64,000 nt of DNA, taken from NCBI RefSeq assembly GCF_900115565.1, contig NZ_FOWW01000001.1, forward strand, positions 935,731-999,730. The letters are read 5' to 3'. Made by a program: the position numbers and the translations under genes. Shown here piece by piece: positions 1 through 7,700 of the stretch. Position 1 is the stretch's first letter, and every line of letters starts with the position of its first letter. A model generated the notes under the pieces. That model saw only the letters and a program-made list of their open reading frames with translations. It was not told where the DNA came from and made no database searches. This DNA comes from Amycolatopsis arida. GTDB lineage: Bacteria; Actinomycetota; Actinomycetes; Mycobacteriales; Pseudonocardiaceae.

Positions 1-517
1 CGGGGCTGGCCGCGGCCAGGTACCGCATCCGACCGAGCGGGCGCACCGCACAGCCGGGGACGGGGTCCGGCGACGAGGTGACGGCGGCCATCACCACACC
101 CTCGCGCAGGAGCGTCGTGGTGCGGTCCTGGTCCTCCCGGCGCAGCTCGAAGCACACCGGCGGGTCCGCCGGCACCCGGGTCAGCGCCGGGAGGAACCAG
201 GTGGCCAGCGAGTCGGCGTTCACCGCGATCGGCAGCCGGGCGGGCTCGGCACCGGACCCCACACCCAGCTCGGCGAGGGTGTCCCGCTCCAGCCTGGCCA
301 GCTGGCGGGCGAACCGCACCACGACCTCACCGGACTCGGTCAACCGCACCGGCTTGGCCCGGACCAGCAGCACCCGACCGGTGCGCCGCTCCAGCGCCTT
401 GATCCGCTGGCTCACCGCCGACGGGGTGACGTGCAACGCGGCGGCGGCCGCGTCGAGGGTGCCCTCGTCCACCACGGCGAGCAGGGTGCGCACGTGGTCC
501 AGCGGCAGGTCGTTCAT
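1..517 (-). CDS. LysR-type regulator, ArgP/LysG-like (C-terminus off the window)
   Basis: The reading frame begins at an ATG on the minus strand and runs off the left edge after about 172 codons. The first 60 residues form a LysR helix-turn-helix: MNDLPLDHVRTLLAVVDEG is followed by a TLDAAAAALHVTPSAVSQR core. The effector-binding domain follows and is incomplete. It is divergent from a LysE/ArgO exporter with a 68-bp gap that holds an inverted repeat. That arrangement is typical of LysG/ArgP, which activates basic amino-acid export when Lys or Arg accumulates. The family call rests on the HTH and the neighbour. The ligand is inferred. Confidence 0.85.
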   Translation of the reverse strand, partial: MNDLPLDHVRTLLAVVDEGTLDAAAAALHVTPSAVSQRIKALERRTGRVLLVRAKPVRLTESGEVVVRFARQLARLERDTLAELGVGSGAEPARLPIAVNADSLATWFLPALTRVPADPPVCFELRREDQDRTTTLLREGVVMAAVTSSPDPVPGCAVRPLGRMRYLAAASP

Positions 518-524
518 CACGATC

Positions 525-550
525 GCTAATGGTACGTAAGAATCATTAGC
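525..550. promoter_or_regulatory. Inverted repeat in the regulator/exporter promoter gap
   Basis: GCTAATG and CATTAGC are perfect 7-bp arms separated by 12 bp, in the short gap between the divergent LysR gene and the exporter. Dyads of this size and spacing are typical LysR-type binding boxes. The local AT-richness also fits a promoter. Confidence 0.6.
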
Positions 551-585
551 TGTACTGCCGCCGCGCCGGTGCCTAGCCTCGTCGC

Positions 586-1197
586 GTGGGACCCGTTCCG
601 CTCTCCGCCGCCGCCGGGTTCGCCACCGGCCTCTCGCTGATCATGGCCATCGGCGCGCAGAACGCCTTCGTGCTGCGGCAGGGCATCCGCCGCCACGCCG
701 TGCTCGCGGTGGTGGTCATCTGCGCGCTGTCCGACGCGCTGCTCATCACGCTGGGCGTCGGCGGCCTCGGCGCCGTGGTGACCGCGTGGCCGGAGGCGCT
801 GACCGTGGTCGGCCTGGTCGGTGGCGGGTTCCTGCTCTGCTACGGCGCGCTCGCCGCCCGGCGGGCGGTGCGCCCCTCCGCGCTGCACGCCGGGGGCGTG
901 GCGGCACCATCGCGGCGGCGGGCGGTGCTCACCTGCCTCGCCGTGACCTGGCTCAACCCGCACGTCTACCTCGACACCATGCTCCTGCTGGGCTCGGTGG
1001 CCGCCGGGCACGGCACGTTCCGTTGGGCGTTCGGGCTCGGCGCGGTGTTGGCCAGCGCGTGCTGGTTCGCCGCACTCGGCTTCGGCGCGCGCCTGCTCAG
1101 CGGGTTCTTCGCCCGGCCGTCCTCGTGGCGGGTCCTCGACGGGCTCGTCGCCGGCACCATGATCACCATGGGCGTCCTGCTCGTCACCGGCACCTGA
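586..1197 (+). CDS. LysE/ArgO family amino-acid exporter
   Basis: The product is 203 residues, the usual LysE/RhtB size, and starts at GTG. The N-terminal membrane segment carries the family signature IMAIGAQNAFVLRQGIRRH (about residues 19-37). The motif TWLNPHVYLDT (about 121-131) marks the second repeat region. Five to six hydrophobic segments are visible. It should export lysine and/or arginine across the cytoplasmic membrane. The divergent LysG/ArgP-like regulator supports this. Specificity between Lys, Arg and other amino acids cannot be read from the sequence. Confidence 0.88.
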   Translation: MGPVPLSAAAGFATGLSLIMAIGAQNAFVLRQGIRRHAVLAVVVICALSDALLITLGVGGLGAVVTAWPEALTVVGLVGGGFLLCYGALAARRAVRPSALHAGGVAAPSRRRAVLTCLAVTWLNPHVYLDTMLLLGSVAAGHGTFRWAFGLGAVLASACWFAALGFGARLLSGFFARPSSWRVLDGLVAGTMITMGVLLVTGT

Positions 1198-1271
1198 GAC
1201 GGCGCGGAATAGGTCCGCGGCCGGCCGGGTTCGCCCAGGTGGCACGCCTGCTCGACCGCGGGGAGCACATC

Positions 1272-2201
1272 ATGACCGACTACGGGCACGACCTTCGGTT
1301 CGGCACGTTCGTCACGCCCACCGTCCGGCCGGTGCGGCACGCGGTCGACCTCGCCGTCGTCGCCGACCGGGCCGGGCTAGACCTGGTCACCTTCCAGGAC
1401 CACCCGTACCAACCGAGCTTCCACGACACCTGGACGCTGCTGTCCTATGTGGCCGCTCGCACGGAGCGGGTCGGGCTCAGCGGGAACGTGCTGAACCTGC
1501 CGCTGCGGCAACCGGCGGTGCTGGCCAGGGCCGCCGCCAGCCTCGACCTGCTCAGCGGCGGTCGGGTCGAGTTGGGCCTCGGCGCCGGGGCGTTCTGGGA
1601 CGCGATCGAGGCGATGGGCGGTCACCGGCTCTCCCCCGGCCAGGCCAGGGTGGCGCTGGAGGAGGCCATCGCCGTCATCCGGGCCGTCTGGGCGGCCGAC
1701 CGGCGCGGCGGGGTCCGGTTGAACGGCAGGCACTACCGGATCGGCGGCGCCAAGCGGGGGCCGGCACCGGCGCACGACATCGCGATCTGGGTGGGCGCCT
1801 ACAAGCCGAGGATGCTCGACCTCGTCGGTCGTGTCGCGGACGGCTGGCTCCCGTCGTTGAGCTACCTGCCCGGCGGCCCCGACGACCTCACCGGGATGAA
1901 CCGCGCCATCGACGAGGCGGCCGAGACGGCGGGCCGCGACCCCGCGGCGGTGCGGCGCCTGCTCAACATCTCCGGCGAGTTCGCCGGGACGAGCACCGCG
2001 TTTCTGCACGGGCCGCCGGACCAGTGGGCGGAGGAGCTCGCCGGCCTCGTCCTCGACCACGGCGTCAGCACGTTCGTCCTCGCCACCGACGACGCCGCGT
2101 CGACCGAGACCTTCGCCAAGGACGTCGCACCGGCCACCCGCGAGTTGGTCGCCGCCGAGCGGAGCCGTGGCGGGGGCAGCCAGCCGGCCGGGCGCGGGTA
2201 G
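1272..2201 (+). CDS. LLM-class flavin-dependent oxidoreductase
   Basis: The 309-residue protein has the luciferase-like monooxygenase layout: an N-terminal strand-rich start (FGTFVTPT), the DLLSGGRVELGLGAGAF stretch that contributes to the flavin pocket (about residues 93-109), and WVGAYKPRMLDLVGRVADGW (about 175-194), typical of F420- or FMN-dependent members. I chose the ATG because family similarity begins there. The long open extension upstream is a shadow of the exporter gene. Substrate is unknown, and F420 is as plausible as FMN in an actinomycete. Confidence 0.85.
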   Translation: MTDYGHDLRFGTFVTPTVRPVRHAVDLAVVADRAGLDLVTFQDHPYQPSFHDTWTLLSYVAARTERVGLSGNVLNLPLRQPAVLARAAASLDLLSGGRVELGLGAGAFWDAIEAMGGHRLSPGQARVALEEAIAVIRAVWAADRRGGVRLNGRHYRIGGAKRGPAPAHDIAIWVGAYKPRMLDLVGRVADGWLPSLSYLPGGPDDLTGMNRAIDEAAETAGRDPAAVRRLLNISGEFAGTSTAFLHGPPDQWAEELAGLVLDHGVSTFVLATDDAASTETFAKDVAPATRELVAAERSRGGGSQPAGRG

Positions 2202-2791
2202 GACTCCTGGTTGCCTCGGATTCCCGCGCGGCCACTCACCCGGAGCACCGAGGTCGCCGCGGAGCGGACCGAGGCGATGCGCAGCTGTCCCGAAGGGGTC
2301 CCTTTCCGGTTCCACCGCCAGCCTGGCCCTGCCGGGAGGAACGGCCACCCTCTTCCGAAGAGGGTCGAAACGATGACGGCAACGGCGGTGCCGACCATCC
2401 ACGAACGGGCGAAATCCGACCCGAGGCGACCGTTCGTGCCGCCTGGACACCCGAAGTTGTCCACATCTTCTCGCGACGCCTCCACGACGCCCTGACCAGC
2501 GATAGACTGGACTCGGGGATGGCCCCCAGGGTGCGGTGGGTTACGAGGTGGGGTTCGCCGATCCGCGGGTGGGGTTCGTTGGTGCGCGTCTGCTTGTCGG
2601 GCGCACCGTCGGTGGCCGCGCCTTCGGCGGCGGGCCCGCTGGTTCCTCTCTACCCGCCCGCTCCCCCGTTCGCCCGCTCGCCCGCTCCCCCGCTCGTCCG
2701 CCCGCCGAGCACAACGGTCCTGCGCAGACGAGACCGAACGAGAACCGCAGGACTGTCGGCTCAGCTGGAAATTCCTTGTCGCCGTCGACTC
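2202..2791. other. Intergenic stretch without a convincing gene
   Basis: Several open frames exist on both strands, but they have low-complexity Pro/Arg/Gly composition, no recognisable domains and no good ribosome sites. A CCCGCTCGCC-type pyrimidine-rich tract lies near 2650-2705. I see no gene here. Confidence 0.5.
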
Positions 2792-2829
2792 CTCCGGCGC
2801 GGCGTTCACAAAGTGTTGCCGCGCCGGAG
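2792..2829. repeat. Perfect 12-bp inverted repeat (hairpin)
   Basis: CTCCGGCGCGGC (2792-2803) and its exact complement GCCGCGCCGGAG (2818-2829) flank a 14-nt loop. There is no T-run. It could terminate transcription from the left or form a leader structure just before the AGGAGG at 2831-2836. Confidence 0.55.
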
Positions 2830-2843
2830 AAGGAGGTCCGCGC

Positions 2844-3014
2844 ATGGATCGGCAAACTTGGCCGAGGATCCCAGCCCTTCGCCTGGAGGAAGGAAAGGAG
2901 AAGACATCCTCGAACTCCCGACACGCACACATCTCACGGGTTTCTGCCACTGGGCACCAGATGTGCGCGGCCGAAACGCCACTGAATTCCCCACTCAGGT
3001 CCGGCGGTAGATGA
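2844..3014 (+). CDS. Possible 56-residue peptide with strong Shine-Dalgarno
   Basis: An ATG sits 7 nt after AGGAGG (2831-2836), directly downstream of a perfect hairpin. The frame is 56 codons, encoding a basic hydrophilic peptide (MDRQTWPRIPALRLEEG start) with one Cys. Third-position GC is lower than in neighbouring genes, there is no recognisable domain, and the 3' end overlaps the convergent gene by about 20 nt. The ribosome site is the only positive evidence. It may be chance. Confidence 0.22.
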   Translation: MDRQTWPRIPALRLEEGKEKTSSNSRHAHISRVSATGHQMCAAETPLNSPLRSGGR

Positions 3015-3732
3015 TCGGCTGCGCGGCGACTCCATTGGCCTTGAAGTTGGCGAGGACGAAGCTGCGGAAGCTGGGCCGGAAGACCAAGCTGGGCAAGAAC
3101 GTCCGCAGGCCGGGCCAGCTGGCGTAGTTGATGATGCCGTAGTCGGCGGGTTCCCCGTCAAGGGGGCGCATCAGGATGGAGTTGGGCAGGTCCGTCTTGG
3201 TCTGGAACCAGCCCGCCGTGTACTCCCACACGTCCAGGAGGACGTCGTTGTCGTCGGCGTAGAAGTAGTTGAACAGGAACGCGTGGTCCTGGGTCGGGTC
3301 GACATCGTCGATGCGCGCGGCGTTGCGGGCCACGATCTGGTGGGTGTGCCGGGCTTCCCGTCGCAGGGTCTCGGCCAGCTTCTGGTAGCCGGGGTCGTCG
3401 CGGAGGCCGCCCGCGGAGTCCGGACTGGTGGTGCGGATCAGCACGACGATGTCGTACCGCGCGTGCCTGCGCCCTCGCTGGTCGAGGATCTCACTGCCTT
3501 CGCCCGGTGCCCGGAGCACCGCGCGGAACACGGTGGCTTCCTCGACATCGTCGCGAGCGGTCAGGCCGGCGGCCAGTGTGCTCAGTTGGGTGGCGATCCG
3601 TTTCGTGGTACGGGTGGCCACCGGGAACAGCCCACGCCAGCGGCCGACCTCGCCGGCCAGCAGGAGGTAGCCGTTGTGATTGGGTTCGCGGAGGCTGGCC
3701 TTGACCGCGAGCCGGTCGTTGACGATCTTCAT
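2995..3732 (-). CDS. Hypothetical protein downstream of FAD monooxygenase
   Basis: The product is about 245 residues. I placed the start at the ATG preceded by GAAAGG with an 8-nt spacer. A GTG three codons upstream is the alternative. No membrane segment or signal peptide is visible, and I do not recognise the family. The stretch HAFLFNYFYADDNDVLLDVWEYTAGWFQ in the second half (read as two shorter pieces) suggests a compact alpha/beta domain rich in aromatics. It lies 48 nt after the hydroxylase gene in the same direction, so it is probably co-transcribed and TetR-controlled. Function is unknown. Confidence 0.75.
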   Translation of the reverse strand: MKIVNDRLAVKASLREPNHNGYLLLAGEVGRWRGLFPVATRTTKRIATQLSTLAAGLTARDDVEEATVFRAVLRAPGEGSEILDQRGRRHARYDIVVLIRTTSPDSAGGLRDDPGYQKLAETLRREARHTHQIVARNAARIDDVDPTQDHAFLFNYFYADDNDVLLDVWEYTAGWFQTKTDLPNSILMRPLDGEPADYGIINYASWPGLRTFLPSLVFRPSFRSFVLANFKANGVAAQPIIYRRT

Positions 3733-3780
3733 TGCTGTCACCTTTCTTCGTCTTCGAACTGATGATGTGGGGCAGTCAGC

Positions 3781-4917
3781 TCAGCGGCGGTAGAGCCCCG
3801 ACAGTTGCCGCGCGAGCCTGCGGCGGACAGCGGGAAGCCTGCCGGCCAGACCGAGAACCAGATTGCGCAGCGGGCGGCGCCGCGCTTCCATCGTGGCCAG
3901 CGTGGTGAGCCTGCCTGCCAGCGTGACGACCTTCTCGGCGACCGGCCTTCGTGCGTTCGCGTAGTCGTCGAGCAGCTCGCTGGGCGCTCCGGTGAGGACA
4001 TTGTGGAGACTCTCGCCCAGTAGCACGGCGTCCTCGATACCGAGGTTCATCCCCTGACCGCCCGCGGGGGAGTGGACATGGGCGGCATCGCCGGCCAGGA
4101 GGATGCGTCCCTGCCGGTAGCGGTCGGCGATGCGATGGTGCACCCGGAACCGGGATCCCCAGACCACCTCCCGCACGATGGCCGGATGCGCCTGCGGTCC
4201 CCGGGTGTCCAGCAACTGTTGCACGAATGCCATGTCTGGCGCCTTGGGCGCCTGGTCCACGGTGGCCACGATACGGTGCAGCCCGCCGGGCAACGGTGCC
4301 ACGACGACCAGGCCGTCGGGGGAGAAGTAGAGGATGACCTCGTTGCCCTCGGCGCCGCCAGTCAGTCGCACGTCGGCGAGGGCGAACGACTCGGCGTAGG
4401 TGCCGCCGGAGAACCCGATTCCCGCTCGGTCGCGGATCACACTGTGCATGCCGTCGGCCCCGATCAGGTAGTCCGCCCGCAACTCGCTGCCGTCCTCGAC
4501 CGTGGCGGTGACCCCGGTGGAGTCCTGACGCACGTCGGTCACCGTGGTCGGACGACGCACCTTGCCGCCGAGTTCCTCCAGCCTGGCGAGCAGGAACGCC
4601 TCCGTGTCCGCCTGGGACACCATCAACGTGTAGGGGTATGCGGTAGGCAGGTCGTCGAACGGGACGGGGATCAGGATTCGGTCCCTGTCCCTGATGGTGA
4701 AGCGCGGGGCAGGCACGCCGCGAGCCGTCAGCGTCGCGGCCACGCCGTAGGGCTCGAGCAGCTCCAGTGTGCGTGAGTGCACCACCGCCGCTCTCGAGGT
4801 GTTGGCGCCCTCGGCCTGCGCGTCGACCACGACGACGTCATGGCCGTGCTGGGTGAGCACGATCGCGGCGGCCAGGCCGACCGGCCCCGCGCCGATGATG
4901 AGTACGTCGCTGCTCAT
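3781..4917 (-). CDS. FAD-dependent aromatic hydroxylase (PHBH/UbiH family)
   Basis: The 378-residue protein opens with the Rossmann motif VLIIGAGPVGLAAAIVL (about residues 5-21), has the DG motif ADYLIGADGMHSVIR (about 148-162), and the GD motif GRILLAGDAAHVHSPAGGQG (about 276-295) that binds FAD ribityl. These three define class A flavoprotein monooxygenases, which hydroxylate aromatic or polyketide substrates using NAD(P)H. It is divergent from a TetR gene with palindromic operators between, so it is probably induced by the substrate or a toxic aromatic such as an antibiotic. The substrate is not predictable. Confidence 0.88.
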   Translation of the reverse strand: MSSDVLIIGAGPVGLAAAIVLTQHGHDVVVVDAQAEGANTSRAAVVHSRTLELLEPYGVAATLTARGVPAPRFTIRDRDRILIPVPFDDLPTAYPYTLMVSQADTEAFLLARLEELGGKVRRPTTVTDVRQDSTGVTATVEDGSELRADYLIGADGMHSVIRDRAGIGFSGGTYAESFALADVRLTGGAEGNEVILYFSPDGLVVVAPLPGGLHRIVATVDQAPKAPDMAFVQQLLDTRGPQAHPAIVREVVWGSRFRVHHRIADRYRQGRILLAGDAAHVHSPAGGQGMNLGIEDAVLLGESLHNVLTGAPSELLDDYANARRPVAEKVVTLAGRLTTLATMEARRRPLRNLVLGLAGRLPAVRRRLARQLSGLYRR

Positions 4918-4934
4918 GATCCACTCCTGCGGTG

Positions 4935-4993
4935 GTCAACGGTTGTTGACTTCGACGTTAGACCGGGCTGCCACTGCAAGTCAACAGCTGTTG
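4935..4993. promoter_or_regulatory. Two palindromic operators between hydroxylase and TetR gene
   Basis: GTCAACGGTTGTTGAC (4935-4950) has 6-bp perfect arms. CAACAGCTGTTG (4982-4993) is a perfect 12-bp palindrome. Both share the CAAC...GTTG half-site, consistent with two TetR dimer sites controlling the divergent promoters. The second lies immediately upstream of a TACACT -10-like hexamer (4997-5002) for the TetR gene. Confidence 0.7.
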
Positions 4994-5009
4994 GCCTACA
5001 CTTGTTGGC

Positions 5010-5564
5010 GTGCGGAGGTCAGCCGAGGAGACGAAGTCGAAGATCCTGGCCGCGGCCCGTGAACGGTTCGCCGCGGACGGCTACGACAGGGCCACCATCC
5101 GGGCGATCGCCGCGGAGGCGCACATCGACCCTGCGATGGTCATGCGGTACTTCGGCAACAAGGAGGGGCTCTTCGCGGCCGCGGCCGAGTTCGATCTGGC
5201 GCTGCCCGACCTGGCCCAAGTGCCGCGCGATCGGATCGGAAGGGCGCTGGCGACGCACTTCCTGAACCGGTGGGAAGGGGATGAGGCGCTGACCCTTCTA
5301 CTGCGGGCGGCGGTGACGAATCCCACCGTCGCGGAGCGGATGCGGCAGATCTTCGCGGCCCAGTTGAGCCCCGTCGTCGCCGCGGTTTCCGAGGGGACGT
5401 CGAGTACCACCGCGCCGGTCAGGGCGGGATTGGCGGCGACCCAGGTGCTCGGCATGGCCCTGTGCCGCTACGTGCTGGCGTTCCCGCCGGTGGTGTCCAT
5501 GACCCGCGAGGAGATCATCGACTGGATCGGCCCCACCCTGCAGCGCTATCTGACCGAGTCCTGA
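5010..5564 (+). CDS. TetR family transcriptional repressor
   Basis: The 184-residue protein has a typical TetR HTH at residues about 8-55 (TKSKILAAARERFAADGYD, then TIRAIAAEAHIDPAMVMRYF) and a helical ligand domain. The GTG start lies only 8 nt after a TACACT -10-like box with no Shine-Dalgarno, so the mRNA may be leaderless. Operators overlap its promoter, so it should be autorepressed and should repress the divergent flavin hydroxylase operon. Confidence 0.88.
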   Translation: MRRSAEETKSKILAAARERFAADGYDRATIRAIAAEAHIDPAMVMRYFGNKEGLFAAAAEFDLALPDLAQVPRDRIGRALATHFLNRWEGDEALTLLLRAAVTNPTVAERMRQIFAAQLSPVVAAVSEGTSSTTAPVRAGLAATQVLGMALCRYVLAFPPVVSMTREEIIDWIGPTLQRYLTES

Positions 5565-5579
5565 GTTCGATGGGCCGCG

Positions 5580-5879
5580 TCAGTTGACGATGGCGTGGAC
5601 CTGGTCGATCGCCTCGGCACCACAGCCGACCGCCCCGACTGAGACCAATCCCTCGACCGCCTGGATGACTGCGGCTGTCCCCACGGGGCCGAACGCTCCG
5701 CACAGCTCGATGAGCTGCACACCTTGGGCCGCCAAGGACGTCGCCACTTCGGCGGCTTGGTCGACATGGCCCATGCCGACGAGGACTATGCGGCAGGCGC
5801 CGGTGTCCACAACGGACACGTCGCGTGCGGGATCGCAACCTTCCGCGACGTAGATCAACCCCCAGTGAACGAGTGCCAT
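5580..5879 (-). CDS. DUF6506 family protein
   Basis: This 99-residue protein contains the GVQLIELCGAFGPVGTAAVI segment (about residues 53-72), which I associate with the DUF6506 family, followed by VSVGAVGCGAEAI. GGGGAG precedes the ATG by 6-7 nt. The function of the family is unknown. It lies convergent to the TetR gene and downstream of a decayed LysR gene, which may once have controlled it. Confidence 0.72.
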   Translation of the reverse strand: MALVHWGLIYVAEGCDPARDVSVVDTGACRIVLVGMGHVDQAAEVATSLAAQGVQLIELCGAFGPVGTAAVIQAVEGLVSVGAVGCGAEAIDQVHAIVN

Positions 5880-5934
5880 GTCTGCTCCCCATGTGGTGTG
5901 AACGGCTGTGTGCGTTCACTCCAGCTGAGATCCC

Positions 5935-6440
5935 TCACCGCTGTCCACGAGGTGAGGGCACACGCTCGTGCGGCAACGCCTCAGCTTTGAGGTGGGCCGC
6001 GAGATCAGCAGGGTGCTGCGCGCGCTCGTGTGCCGGATTCCACACGAGCCCGTGACGCAATCGCGGCGCGTCCCCGGCGAGCGGCACCCAGGAAAGCGCG
6101 TCGCCCGGACGCAGATCCCAGCGCGGACGCAACGCCACCACCGCTCCACCGTGGCGCAGCTCGGCCACGAACAGCCCGTGGCGGGGCGGGCCGCGCGCCA
6201 CGCGGACGGCCTCGTCCGCCGCGTCGAGCACCCGTCGAGCCTGCGGCAGCAGAGCCCGCCCACTGATGTGGGTGTCATGCCGGAAGGAGTCCGACAGAAC
6301 AACGCGGCTCCCAGTTCCCGTTCCAGGGCCCGGATCTGCTGGCTCGGCGAAGTCGGCTGGATCCGCAGCCGGTTCGCGGCCCGAGTGAGATGCTCCTCCT
6401 CGGCCACGGCACGGAAGTACCGCAGATGTCGCAGCTCCAC
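5935..6440 (-). pseudogene. Decayed LysR-type regulator (frameshift plus internal deletion)
   Basis: The start encodes an intact LysR HTH (MELRHLRYFRAVAEEEHLTR, continuing to RTPSGMTPTSVG, about 60 residues). The frame is then lost, and the correct continuation (RALLPQARRVLDAADEAVRV) appears in another frame near 6260. That second frame jumps quickly to sequence resembling the C-terminal end of an effector domain (PRWDLRPGDALSWVPLAG), so roughly 100-150 codons of the middle are missing. The total length is about 170 codons against about 300 for the family. It is most likely non-functional. Confidence 0.72.
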
Positions 6441-6542
6441 CGCATACCCCCTGCCGCTGTCGTGCCAGCACGGTGACCGTACCGCCGTCGCCGAGTGCCC
6501 GATCCGCGCCGCGCGGCATCGGCCGCCGCCCGTCTACCGAGG

Positions 6543-7700
6543 TCAGCGGACGCGCTCGCCAGCCCGCCACACCGCCCAGGTCAGCGGCACCCCCGGCCGG
6601 TACGCGAGATGCGTCACCGACGGTGCGTCCAGCACGTGCAGGTCCGCCCGCGCCCCCACCCGGAGCACGCCCACCGCCCCCTCGCCGATGTCGCGGCGCA
6701 GTGCCCGCGCCCCGCCGGCGGTGGCGGCCCACACCGCCTCACCCACGGACATCCCCATCTGCAGCACCGCCGTGGCGACGCAGAACGCCATCGACGTCGT
6801 GTACGAGCTACCGGGATTGCAGTTGGACGCCAGCGCGACCGTCGCACCGGCGTCGAGCAGCCGGCGGGCCGGCGCCAGCGGCTGCCGGGTGGACAGGTCG
6901 CACGCCGGCAGCAACGTCGCCACCGTGGCCGAGCCCACCAGAGCATCCACATCGGAATCCGTGAGGTGGGTGCAGTGGTCCACGCTCGCGGCACCGCGGC
7001 GCACCGCGAGTTGCACTCCCGGCCCCGGACCGAGCTGGTTGCCGTGCACCCGCAGGCCGAGCCCACGATCGGCCATCGCCAGCAGCACCCGCTCCGCCCG
7101 CGCCTCGTCGAACGCCCCACTCTCGCAGAACACGTCGCCCCACTGCACGTACGGCGCCACCGCGTCCAGCATGTCCCCGCACACAAGGTCCACATAGGAC
7201 TCGATGTCGGCGCCGGGTGGCACGAGGTGCGCGCCGAGGAAGGTCACCTCGTCGGCCAGCCCGGCCGCGATCCGCGCCGTCCTGGCCTCGTGCTCGACGT
7301 CGAGCCCGTAGCCGGTCTTCGTCTCCAGGTACGTGGTGCCCTGGGCGACCGCCTCGGCCACGTGCCGCCGCAGGTTCGCCGCCAGCTGAGCGTCGGAGGC
7401 GGCCCTGGTCGCCTCGACCGTGGTCGCGATCCCGCCGGCCCGGTAGGGCTGCCCGGACATCCGCGCCTCGAACTCCGCCGTGCGGTCGCCGGCGAACACC
7501 AGGTGCGTGTGGCTGTCCACCCAGCCGGGCAACGCCGCGCGCCCCTCGACGTCGACCCACTCGTCGGCCACCGGCGCCTCCGCCGACCGCCCGACCCACG
7601 CCACTCGGTCGCCCTCCAGCACCACGGCCGCGTCGGTCACCGTCCCCAGCCCGGGCTCGTTCGTGGTCAGCTCACCGATGCCCGTGACGACTACCGCCAT
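6543..7700 (-). CDS. hutI: Imidazolonepropionase
   Basis: The 385-residue protein of the amidohydrolase superfamily converts 4-imidazolone-5-propionate to N-formimino-L-glutamate, the third step of histidine breakdown. Visible are the metal motif WVDSHTHLVFAGDRTAEF (about residues 60-77), FLGAHLVPPG, VHGNQLGPGPG and the C-terminal ASNCNPGSSYTTSM signature of HutI. The ATG overlaps the end of hutF by 10 nt, which argues for this start and for translational coupling. It is the last gene of the hut operon. Confidence 0.95.
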   Translation of the reverse strand: MAVVVTGIGELTTNEPGLGTVTDAAVVLEGDRVAWVGRSAEAPVADEWVDVEGRAALPGWVDSHTHLVFAGDRTAEFEARMSGQPYRAGGIATTVEATRAASDAQLAANLRRHVAEAVAQGTTYLETKTGYGLDVEHEARTARIAAGLADEVTFLGAHLVPPGADIESYVDLVCGDMLDAVAPYVQWGDVFCESGAFDEARAERVLLAMADRGLGLRVHGNQLGPGPGVQLAVRRGAASVDHCTHLTDSDVDALVGSATVATLLPACDLSTRQPLAPARRLLDAGATVALASNCNPGSSYTTSMAFCVATAVLQMGMSVGEAVWAATAGGARALRRDIGEGAVGVLRVGARADLHVLDAPSVTHLAYRPGVPLTWAVWRAGERVR

